From Pseudomonas kitaguniensis (GTDB taxonomy: Bacteria > Pseudomonadota > Gammaproteobacteria > Pseudomonadales > Pseudomonadaceae), in NCBI RefSeq assembly GCF_009296165.1, contig NZ_VUAZ01000052.1, forward strand, positions 1 through 64,000: DNA of 64,000 bases. The letters are read 5' to 3'. A model generated the notes under the pieces. The model had not been told where the DNA came from. It searched no databases and saw only the letters and a list, made by a program, of their open reading frames with translations. The translations under genes were made by a program, and so were the position numbers. This document shows, in pieces, positions 8,701 to 18,400 of this stretch (its first letter is position 1; every line of letters begins with the position of its first letter).

Positions 8701-9497
8701 AAGGTCGCGAGTGCCGCGCCGAACGGGTGCTCGAGTGCCGGTTGCCAAGGCAATGGCAGGGCCTTGGCGAACAAGCCCCAGCACTCGGCGAGTTCTTCAT
8801 AGTCGTCACGGCAGTCATGCACCCAGTTCAGGCTCAGGGCCGGGTTGTCACTCGCGCTCAAACGCTGTAACAGCACACCCCAAGCGGCCATCAGCAACTG
8901 TTCGGCGGGCGCGCTGTGCCCTTGCAACGCGGCGCTTAACGCCGGGTTGAGCGCGCAGCGCGTGGTCAGCGGCGTATCGGTCTGATCGCTGCGCGCTTCG
9001 CGGTACAGCAACTCGCTGCCGGCGTGCTCGCCCAGCGCCAGGCCGGCCCAGTATTGCCGGCCTTGTACCGCGTCTTCATCGGCCTGCAAGTCGTGAATCC
9101 AGGCGCTGTATTGGGTGTAGGTCATCGCCTCGGCGTCAGCCACCGGCGCTTGCGCCGAACCCAGCGCCCGCGCCAGCCGCAGCAGCGTGCCACGGTCGGC
9201 GGCGAGGGCGGGCAGTTGCAACGTGACCCGCCGCACTTCATCGCCCAGCGCCTGCACGTCTACACCGATGGCGCTGGTGGCGGCGACGATCTGCAGCGGC
9301 ACCTGCAAGCCCGGCTCAGGCCGGGTGTGCAGGCGCAGTGCATCGTGAACCGTGGCCAGCGCCGCCAGCCGTTGCTGCAACTGTGCCAGCGCGGTGGCGC
9401 CGCGCACCTCCAGCACCAAGCGTGCCGGTGGCGCGTTCGCCAGCCATTGGCTGCGTTGCTGGGGCGACAGGGCGAATGCTGCCGGGTGGTTACTCAT
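5745..9497 (-). CDS. NRPS, terminal module: degenerate C-like domain, A (Asp), T, thioesterase
   Basis: The protein has 1250 residues. Residues 1-380 look like a condensation-family domain but no HHxxxDG can be found; the expected place reads LAADRGTLL. The adenylation domain (about 395-890) has the core LFTSGSTGVPKG; its pocket residues read D-L-T-K-I-G-H-V-G, the aspartate code. The carrier domain has GGHSLAA (about 930) and the thioesterase has GFSLGG (about 1060) for chain release. No working C domain is present, so the peptide bond must be made by the C domain at the end of the preceding protein, which also carries a fused hydroxylase. The gene overlaps its upstream neighbour by 4 bp (ATGA) and the exporter by 1 bp. 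It likely installs a C-terminal beta-hydroxy-Asp. Confidence 0.88.
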   Translation of the reverse strand: MSNHPAAFALSPQQRSQWLANAPPARLVLEVRGATALAQLQQRLAALATVHDALRLHTRPEPGLQVPLQIVAATSAIGVDVQALGDEVRRVTLQLPALAADRGTLLRLARALGSAQAPVADAEAMTYTQYSAWIHDLQADEDAVQGRQYWAGLALGEHAGSELLYREARSDQTDTPLTTRCALNPALSAALQGHSAPAEQLLMAAWGVLLQRLSASDNPALSLNWVHDCRDDYEELAECWGLFAKALPLPWQPALEHPFGAALATLQALCEQVGEWQEYSPPVNTSAYGFQWSAAPDVAAGSPFNVLEVDAIPAGIELLLVAEAHATGAYRLTLCHQANRYSVQAAQTLLEQLQSLLLDALTHPAKPLAELSLHAPGFAQALAARHASVAPAFVSVPARFNAGAARFAEHLALRDPGQHLSYAELHARSNQLAHYLRAQGIGREDRVALYMDRSAPMVLAMLAVLKSGAAFVPLDVHQPAQRCLAILQQAQARFVLTGADGNAPLLASMGSLDLRDTAAWQHTPMTDVSHEIQPNDAAYVLFTSGSTGVPKGVIIEHAQLASYVDSVSARLQLQAFERSAVVTSLAADLGYTLLFPALLSGGELHLLDKQTAMDAQAWAAWQLRYPIDHLKIVPSLLDAWLISAQSAAVLPRKQLIVGGESCSQRLLHSIRQFAPQLKLFNHYGPTETTVGVAMHTLDPACDYRRLPLSDRLDGMRLYLLDEQQQLAAPGQHAELYIAGPQLARGYLDAQHNAERFIQRDGERLYHSGDRARYRHDASLEITGRSDRQVKVRGFRIELDEIQAQLASLPGVAQAAVECLPKGELGQQLFAFLTLAPGHSVSVAQLHGQAQDRLPDYMLPSLRIVDALPLMGNGKLDRKTLQQWADKVLDSVGGASPRTPLEALLAEVWAQVLGLERVGIEDDFFALGGHSLAAVSLASRLQSVLSAPVTVNAVFNAPSVAAFAALVQSEFKLSPLVRLSPADSGAKLFCFHPSTGHVQDYRTLPPHLPNWQLWGLQAAYLGDDSAPLADGDIDSLAAQYVEHLRQQQPNGPYHLLGFSLGGLLAISAAAQLERCGEQVAFLGILDSQYQREAAQDSVAALIASAAQALTVDSQALLRQLPAAVSAALSAHLATLPVAQRLPALAQWAQQQGLQLDGDSWEHLHTRLGYQQHTQQLLGSFQPPRLSCPVHVWWADATLGEADFADPQWQQLSSGPFACEVVQAQHLNILEHPAVHEQLAAALAALATDGAV

Positions 9498-12400
9498 GCC
9501 TGTTCCTCGGTGCGGTTCAGTGGTTCGCGGTTCATCATCTGGCCCATGGCAACGCAGATTTTGCGTTCACCCTCAAACGGGTCGCGAGCATGCGCCACCA
9601 GCATATTGTCGAGCATCACCATGTCGCCCTTTTGCCAGGCGAAGCGCACCGCACAGGCTTCGTACGCCGCGCCGATCACTTCCATCACCGCGTCTTCAAT
9701 CACGCTGCCATCGCCGTAATAGACGTTGCGTGGCAGGTTGCCGGCGCCGAACAGGTTGATCAGGTTGCGCCGCACTTCCGGCTCCAGGCAGGCGCTGTGA
9801 TGCAGTTGCACCTGGTTGAAAAACGACGCCTCGCCGGTGTCCGGGTGAGCAACAATCGCCGGGCAATACTGGGCGATTTTCAGGTTGTCTGCCCCCAGCC
9901 ATTCCCACTGCATGCCCGATTTCCGGCATTGGCGCTCGACCTCTTCGCGCTGCTCGGTTTTGAAAAAGTCTTGCCAGCGCACATCCAGCTTGTCGGTGAA
10001 ATGCCGCACGTAGAGCAGGCCCAAGGCCTTGAAGCGTTCAACGATGTCGGCCGGCAACTGCGCTAGCACCTGGCGGCAGTCGACAACCGGCGTGCAGCCA
10101 CCGCGTGGTGCCGGTATCTCGCAGTAAAACCACTGCTTGCGCGGCCACTGCGGCAAGTGCGAGCTTTCGTTGTGGAACAGAATCATGTGTTGTTCCGGGT
10201 ACGGCGTGGAGTGGTAGATATTCTTCCCGGACTTGTTCTTCGGCAGGTCGCCGTACGTGCCGAACAGGTCCGGTTCGATGGCTTGGGCGAACTGCTCGAA
10301 GGCGCTTGCGTCCGGCAGGTTAAAACCGCGAAACAGCAGGCCGCCGTGGGTGCGCAGTTGCGCATTGATCCACTCACGCGCTTGCACGGCCCAGTGCACC
10401 GGGTCCAAATCCGCCAGCAGCGGTTCAATCACCAGCGGCAGCGGTTGCGCGTCACTCAAGGTGCGCGTGCGTACCTGCTCATGCGCCAACTGGCTGACGG
10501 CGGTGGCGCGGGTGTTTTTCAGCTTGCTCATCTTCGACTGCTTGCGCTCACTGCGCGCTTGCGCCTCGTCTATGGCCACCGGCGCAGGCTGGCTGTCGCC
10601 TTCCAGGCGCCAAGCCCACGTCTGCAGCGTCAAGCGTTCAAGCAGTTGCTCGAAGCCTTGTTCCAGCCGCGCAATGGTCTGCGCCTGCAGCACGCTGGTG
10701 CGATACACCCAGCGCACGTTCAGGCCGCTTTCGTCTTCCTCGACAAACACCGCGAGGTCGAACTTGCTGGTCTGCTGCTGCGGCTCCAGGTGTTCCACCT
10801 CAAGGCCCGACAGGCTGGCCGTGCCCTGCGGGGTGTTCTGCATCACGAACAACACCTGCACCAGCGGGTTAACCCCCGGCGTGCGTGGTGGTTGCAGCGC
10901 TTCCACCAGCTTGTCGAACGGCACTTGCTGGTGCTGGAACGCCGCCAGGCAGTCTTCGCGCAGGCGTTGCAGGCGGCTGTCGAAGCTGTCGCTGTCGCTC
11001 AGGCGTGCGCGGATCGGCAGCACGTTGACGAAGAAGCCGATCAGTTGTTCCAGCGCCGGTTGCTCGCGGTTGGCAAGGTCGGTGCCAACGATAAAGTCGT
11101 GCGTGCCGGTGGCGCGTTGCAACAGGCTGTTGAAGGCGTTGAGCAAGACCATGAACAGCGTGGCGCGCTGGGTGTGCGCGTACGCCTTGAGCACCTGCGT
11201 TTGCGCCTTGCTGAAGTGCTGGGTCAGCACCGCGCCCTGGTAGTCCGGCTGCGTCGGGCGCGGCGCATCCAGCGGCAACGCGATCAGGGTTGGCGCGCCG
11301 TCGAGCTGACGCCGCCAGTAATCAATCGCCCGCGCCAATTGGCGCTGCTGCGGTTCACTGCGTTGCCATTGCGCGTAATCGGCGTACTGGATCGGCAGCG
11401 GCGTGAATACCGGCGCCGAACCGCTGGCGTAGGCCTGGTAGCCGGTGATCAGCTCCTGAATCAGAATGCCCATCGACCAGGCGTCCGTGGCGATGTGGTG
11501 CAACACCAGTTGCAGCACGTGATCATCCGCGCCCACCTGCAGCAAATGCGCACGCAGCATCGGTGCATGTTGCAGGTCGAACGGCTGCGCCGCGTGCTGA
11601 TCAATCAGGCGTTGCAGGGCGTGCGCTTGCACGCTGATCGGCGTGAGGTTGAGCATCGGCGCCGGGTTGATCACCTGGCACGGCTGGTCGCCTTTCAGGT
11701 GGAAGCTGGTGCGCAGCGATTCATGCCGTTCCAGCACGCGTTGCAGCGCTTGCTGCAAGGCGCCGGTGTCGAGCGCGCCACGCAGCCGCACCACGCTGGT
11801 CATGTTGTAGGCGGCATTCGGGCCTTCGAAGCGGTCGAGGAACCACAGCCGTTGCTGGCTGTACGACAACGCCAGGGTCTGGTTACGCGGCACCGGCACG
11901 ATGGGGTTGTCGTCGGGCACCTGAGCCTGTTGCTCTACCGCCAGCGCCAATTGCTCCAGGGTGCCGCCTTCGAACAGGGTGCGCAGCGGCAGGCTGACGT
12001 TCAGGCGTCGACGAATGCGCGAGAGCATTTGCGTGGCCAACAGCGAGTGCCCGCCGATGGCAAAGAAGTCATCGTGCACGCTGACAGTGGCCACGCCGAG
12101 AATGTCCTGCCACAGCTCGGCCAAGACGTGTTCTGTCGGCGTACGCGGCGCCACCGATTCGCCTTCGGCCTGCTCGGCGTGCGGCACGTCGAGTGCCGCC
12201 AAGGCCCGACGGTCAACCTTGCCGTTGGCGTTCAACGGCAACTGCGCGAGGTTCAGCCAGCGCGCCGGCAGCATATAGCTCGCCAGTTGCTGCGCGAGGT
12301 GCGCGCTGAGTACCTGCTGCGCGGGTTGCCCGCCGAGGTCTGCGGTGTCGTCGAGTACGTACCAGGCCACCAGTTGCAACGCGCCACGCGCATCCGGCAG

Positions 12401-15400
12401 CGCCAATACCGCTGCGCTGTCGACCGCCGGGTGCTGCATCAGGCGGTTTTCGATTTCGCCCAGTTCGATGCGATAGCCACGGATCTTCACTTGCTGGTCG
12501 CGGCGCCCGAGGTATTCGATCACTCCATCCGCGCGCAGGCGGCCAATATCACCGCTGCGATACAGGCGCGCGCCCGGCTCGAACGGGTGCGCGACAAACG
12601 CTTCACGCGTGCGCTGCGGGTCGTGCAGGTAACCACGGCCGACACCCGCGCCGCCGATGCACAGTTCGCCCGGCACGCCGATGGGCACGCTGCGCAGCTC
12701 GGCATCCAGCACAAACACTTGGTTGTTCGCGGTCGGCCGACCAATCGGCATGTGCAGGCAGTCATCGCCCGGCGCCTCGCTGATCGGGTAAAAGGCCACG
12801 TCATCCGAACACTCGGCGGGGCCGTAGGCGTTCATCAATGGCACCGAGGCGAAGCGCGCAAACCAGTCCTGCGCCAGCGCCGGTGGCAGCGCTTCGCCCG
12901 TCGGCAGCAGCCAGCGCAGCGTCGACAGGCTGTGCTGCGCACGCGCCTCCTGCAACATTCCGCGCATCAGCGCCGGTACGGTTTCGAGCAGGCTCAATTG
13001 CTGCGCCTGCACTGCGTCGAGCAAGGCCAGTGGGTCATGCGCCTGGCTGTCCGGCAAAATGTGCACAGTGGCGCCTACCAGCGGCGCGGCGAGGAACTGC
13101 CACACGCAAATATCGAACGCCGGCGAGGCGGTTTGGGCGATGCGGTCGTGCTCGCCGAGGCCCAGCGCCGGAACTTTGCCGAAAATGTTGTTGAGCATGC
13201 CGCGCTGTTCGACCATCACCCCTTTGGGTTTGCCGGTGGAGCCGGAGGTGAAAATCACGTAGGCCAGTTGGTCGGGGTTGTGTGTGTAAGCCACGGCCGG
13301 CTTGGCCTCGCCTTGCCAGAGTGGCTGCGCGATCAGGCAGGTGGGCTGCTTGAGAATCTGCGGCAGCACCGCATCAAGCTCAGCGGCGGCGCTGTCGCAC
13401 ACCAGCAGCAGCGGCGCTGCACTCAGGTTCAGCAGTTCGGCCAGGCGCGCGGGCGGCTGTTGGATGTCCAGCGCCTGGAACGCAGCGCCGGCTTTGAGCG
13501 TGCCGATCATCAGCGTCAGCAAGGCCAGGCCACGTTCGGCGAACAGCGCCACCAGGCTTTCCGGGCCGGCACCGGCGGCTTGCAAGGCATGGGCCACAGC
13601 GTTGGCGCGACGGTCCAGCTCGGCGTAGGTCAGCGTCTCGTGCTGATGCACGGCGGCAATCTGTTGCGGCCGACGGCGTACCTGATCGGCGAACAGCGCC
13701 GCGTAGCCTTGGCTCAGCGGGAAGTCTACCGCGCTGCGGTTCCAGTCCACTTGCAATTGCTCACGCTCTGCGGGCGGCAGCATGTGCAGGCTGCCCAATG
13801 GCGCTTCGGGCGCATCAAGCATGCTCGACAGCAACTGCACCAAGTGGCCGAGCATGCGCTGCACGGTGTCGCTGCTGAAACGCTGGCTGTCATACGACAA
13901 GCGAATACCCAAGCGGTCGCCGGGGTACAGCACCACGGTCATCGGGAAGTTGGTGTGCACGCGATCTTCATAAATGTCGATGCTGAAGGCATCCAGCTGC
14001 ACGCTGCTGATGTCCAGCGGCGCGTTTTCGAACACCACCAGGCTGTCGAACAGTGGTTGGCCGCGCGGTACACCGCTGCTGCGCTGAATATCCACCAGCG
14101 AGGCACTTTCGTGTTCGCGCAAACGCGCGTTGTGCGAGAGCAAGGCTTGCAACCAATTGGCCACCGGCGCTTGCGGGTCCACATCAATGCGCAACGGCAG
14201 GCTGTTGATGAACAGGCCGACCATTTCTTCGACACCCGCAAGGTCAGTCGGGCGACCGGCCACGGTCACGCCGAACAGTACGTCGCGGTTGCCGCTGTAG
14301 CGCGACAACAACAACGCCCACGCACCCTGAATCCAGGTGTTGGGGGTCAATTGGTAATGCTGGCAGAGCTGCTGCAACCGTTGGGTCTGGCTGATGCTCA
14401 GGGTCTGGTCGAAGTCGCCGACCTGTTCCGGTGCTTGTTCCGGGCGGGCGAGGGCGGTGTCTACATGCAGCGGCGTCGGCTCGCTGAACCCGGCCAGGTC
14501 GGCCTGCCAGAAGGCGTGCGCGGCGGCCATGTCCTGGCGTTCGAGCCAGCTCATGTAGCCACGGAACGAACGCAAGCGCGGGCGCGCTATCGGCTCCTGA
14601 CGCACGATGGCTTGGTAGATCGCCAACAGGTCTTCCATCAGCAGGCCGAAACACCAGGCATCGGTGAGGATATGGTGGAAGCTGCGCACCACGGCGAAGC
14701 GGCGCTCATCCAGCTGGAACACGCGCAAGTGCGTCAACGGTGCGCTGCTCATGTCAAAACCCTGCACGCGCTGCGCTTCCAGAGCCTGGTCCATCGCTGC
14801 GCGTTGCTGCGCGTCATTCAAGTGGCGCAGGTCTTGCCAGTCGAACGCCGGGTCGGTGCTGCGGTACACGCATTGCAGCGGCTCATGGTCGTCCTGCCAC
14901 CAGAATGCGGTGCGCATCATTGGGTGCCGATCAAGGAACACTTGCCACGCCGCCTGCATCGCCGGGCGCTGCAACACGCCGTCCCAGCTGTAGCGTTGCT
15001 GCATCAGGTAGATGCCGCTGTTGGGCTGCAGCAACGTGTGCAAGAGCATGCCCTGTTGCATCGACGACAGCGGGTACACGTCTTCGAGGTTCGCCCAGTC
15101 CAGCGGTTCGGCGGCGAGGGTGGCCGCCTGTTGGTGGCACAGCGGGAACGCTTGACTCGCCGGGCGCAGCTCAGGCTCGGCGAGCAGTGCCGCCAAGGCG
15201 CTGAGGCGTTCGGCGAGTGGCGCGGCCCACTCGGCGGCGAGTGCGCCTTCGCAGCGCAGGTGCAATTGGCCGTCCTGCCAATGCGCATCGATGCGCAACG
15301 CGTGCGCCGAGGGTGTTGGCGTGTTCGCCGCCGTCACTTGCTCAAGCAGGCCGCGCTGTTCGCGGTGGCTGTCGAGGTCGCCGCGCCAATGGATCGCAAC

Positions 15401-18400
15401 CGCTGCCGGCGGCAACTCGCGCAAGGGTTCTTGCAGGTAGGTGTTATCCGACAGGTAGCGCAAGGCGCCATAGTCGGCGCCGTGTTGCGGGTAGTCGCGC
15501 AGTTGCGCCGCGACTGCCTGCACGCGTTGCAGCAGCGTCGCGCCCTCGGTGTGCACGAACACCGGCACGGCCAAGTCCAGCGCGCCGATGATCAGGTGCG
15601 GTTGCAGGTCGGCGAGGACGATGGGCGCGTTGACCGGCAAGCGCTCGGCAGTCGCACGTGCGGCGTGCAGGTCTAACGCGAGCAGGCCGTCGCCACAGTG
15701 GGCGCGGCATTCTTCAACCACGGCGCTCGCGAGCAGGCTGTTCCAGTCCAAGTGCAGCACGTCGACCAAGCGCTTGAGGTCGCCGCTGGGCTTGGCGCCC
15801 AGGCGGTGCTCCATCACTTGGCTGACGTGCTGGCTGTGCGGCAGTTGCAGCGTGTCTACCGCGGCGTATTGCAGCCAGTGTTCCCACGCGTCGTCGAGCG
15901 CATCGCTTTCGGCGTAGGTGTGCTGGTGGCGTGCCCATTGGGTGAAGTTACCGCCGGTGTAAGACAAGCGTACCGGCCGTTGGAAGCGCAATTGGCCCAG
16001 CGCCAGGTTGAGGTCGTTGAGCAGCAACGGCCAGGACGCGTCATCCACACACAACGGGTGCGCGGCCAGCAGCAGGTGGTGCTCGCCCAACAGGCTGGCA
16101 TGCAGGCTTTGCCCGGCGTGCAGGTCAAGGCGCTCGACAGCGGCTTGGGCGACGTTGTGCAACTCGGCCTCGGTGTACTCGCCCAGCGAAACCGCTGGCG
16201 CTGTGGGGGCGACCAGCACGCGCTGTTGCCAGTCGCTGTCGAGCGCCAGCCGCAGCGCTTGATGATGTTGCTGCAGCGCGCCGAGGGCTTCGGCGAGCAG
16301 TTTTCTGTCCAGCGGCTGTGCGAGTTTCACGCAACGCCAAGTGGCGGTCAGCGGGCCTTGTTCGAGGCGTGCGCGTTGGCCGGCGCTCAGTGGCAACGCA
16401 TAACCATCGGCAAGTTGCTCGGCCACCGCATGGCTGGCATCGGCGCCGAGTACGCGGGCGATGTCGGCAATGGTGCGGTTTTCGAACAGTTGCCGTGGGG
16501 TGAGCTTGAGCCCTTGTTGGTTGGCCCGCGCGATGATTTGCAGGTTGAGGATCGAATCACCGCCAATCGCGAAGAAGTTATCGTTGACACCGACCTGCTC
16601 GCGCTTGAGCACGTCTTGCCAGATCGCCGCCAACAGCGTTTCGACTTCATTGCGCGGGGCGACGTGGGTAGCGCTCTCGTCGTTGGCGGGTTGCGGCAGC
16701 GGCAGGCCTTGTACGTCGACCTTGCCGTTGCGCGTCAGCGGCAGCTCATCCAGCGTGATGAAATGCGCGGGCACCATGTAATCCGGCACGCGGCTGCTCA
16801 GGTCGTTACGCAGCTTGACCGCTGACAGCGACTGGCTGGCAACCAGGTAGGCGACCAAACGCACACTGCCGTCCAGCTCGACCGCGCGCACCACTACTTG
16901 CTCGATCAGCGGCGACAAGCGCCTGATCTGCGCCTCGACTTCGCCCAGCTCCAGGCGGTTGCCACGGATCTTCACTTGGCTGTCGACGCGGCCGAGGAAC
17001 GCCAGTTGCCCGTCGACCAGCCAGCGCACGCGGTCACCGGTGCGGTACCAGCGTTGCTGCTGTGCATCGCTGTGAAAGCGCTCGGCGGTCAGGTCGTCAC
17101 GGTGCAAGTAGCCACGGGCGAGGGCGCCGCTGATCAGCAGTTCGCCGCTGACCCCGGTGGCCACGTCGCGACCTTGCGCGTCGACCACCCGCAGTTGGCG
17201 GTTGGGCAGTGGCTTGCCCAGCGCGATACTGCGCTGGCCCGCTGTGAGTTCGGTGGCGATTGCGCCAACCGTGGCTTCGCTCGGCCCGTAATGGTTGAAC
17301 ACGCGCAGGCCGGGGGCCAGGCTGTTGACCTGGGCCAGCAGCGCGGGGCTGAGGGCATCGCCACCAAACACCAGCAGCGCGGTGGGCAACAAGCGCGCAT
17401 CCGGCAGCGCCTGTAACAGGCCGCCGAGGTGGCTTGGGGTGATTTTCAACACATCTACCGGGTGTTGGCTGAACAGCTCGGCGAGTGCCAGTGGGCTGAA
17501 CCCGCTTTCGTCATCCACCAGCAACAGGCTGCCGCCGCTGCACAGCGCGCCGAACAATTGGGTGTGGCCCAAGTCGGCGGCAATGCTCGACAGCAGGCCG
17601 TAGCGCGCGGCGGCCGGCGGCTTGAGCACGCTGTGCACCGCCGTCAGGTAGTCGACGATGGCGCGGTGCTCGACCACCACGCCTTTTGGCGTACCGGTGG
17701 AGCCCGAGGTGTAAATCACGTAGGCCGCAGCATCCAGCGCGTGCGTGATTACCGGCGCGGTGTCGGGCTGGGCGGCAATCACGGCGGCCTGTTCAGCCAG
17801 GCACAGCAGTGGTGTGTGCTCGGCCAAGCGGGTCAGCAAGGGCGACGCGGTCGCGCCGATCAACAGCGCGGCGCGGCTGTCTTGCAGCACATCGGCCAAA
17901 CGCCCGAGCGGTTGTTTCAGGTCCAGTGGCAGGTAGGCGGCGCCAGCCTTGAGGGTGGCGAGCAGGGCGATGACAAAATCGGCGCTGCGCTCCAGCGCCA
18001 GGGCGACCAGGCTGTCGTGGCCGATGCCTTGGGCGCGCAAATGCTGGCTGAGGCGATTGGCGCGCTGGTCGAGTTCGCGGTAACTCAGCGCGCCGTGTGC
18101 GTCACGCAGCGCCGGTTGATCGGGGGCGGCTGCAACCTGTTGCTCAAAGCGCTGGTGCAGGCACAGTGGTGCTACGGCGAGCTGTGCACCGCGCCCGAGG
18201 GCTTGTAACTGCGTGCGCTCGGCAGCGCTGAGCCAGTCGAGTTCGCCCACGCGGCACGCTGGCTGCGCGGCCATGGCCAACAGCACACTGCGCAATTGCG
18301 TCGACAGCCGCGCAATTTCGGCATCGCTGAAGCGCTTGCGGTCGTAGCTGAACAGGTAATGCAGTTGCTCGCCCGGCACCACGATCAGCGACAGCGGGAA

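Noticed and set aside
10157-15676. Open frame of 1839 codons on the plus strand
   Set aside because: It is antisense to the third NRPS, whose domains and motifs are complete. Its Gln/Arg/His-rich composition is the usual shadow of high-GC coding DNA on the opposite strand.
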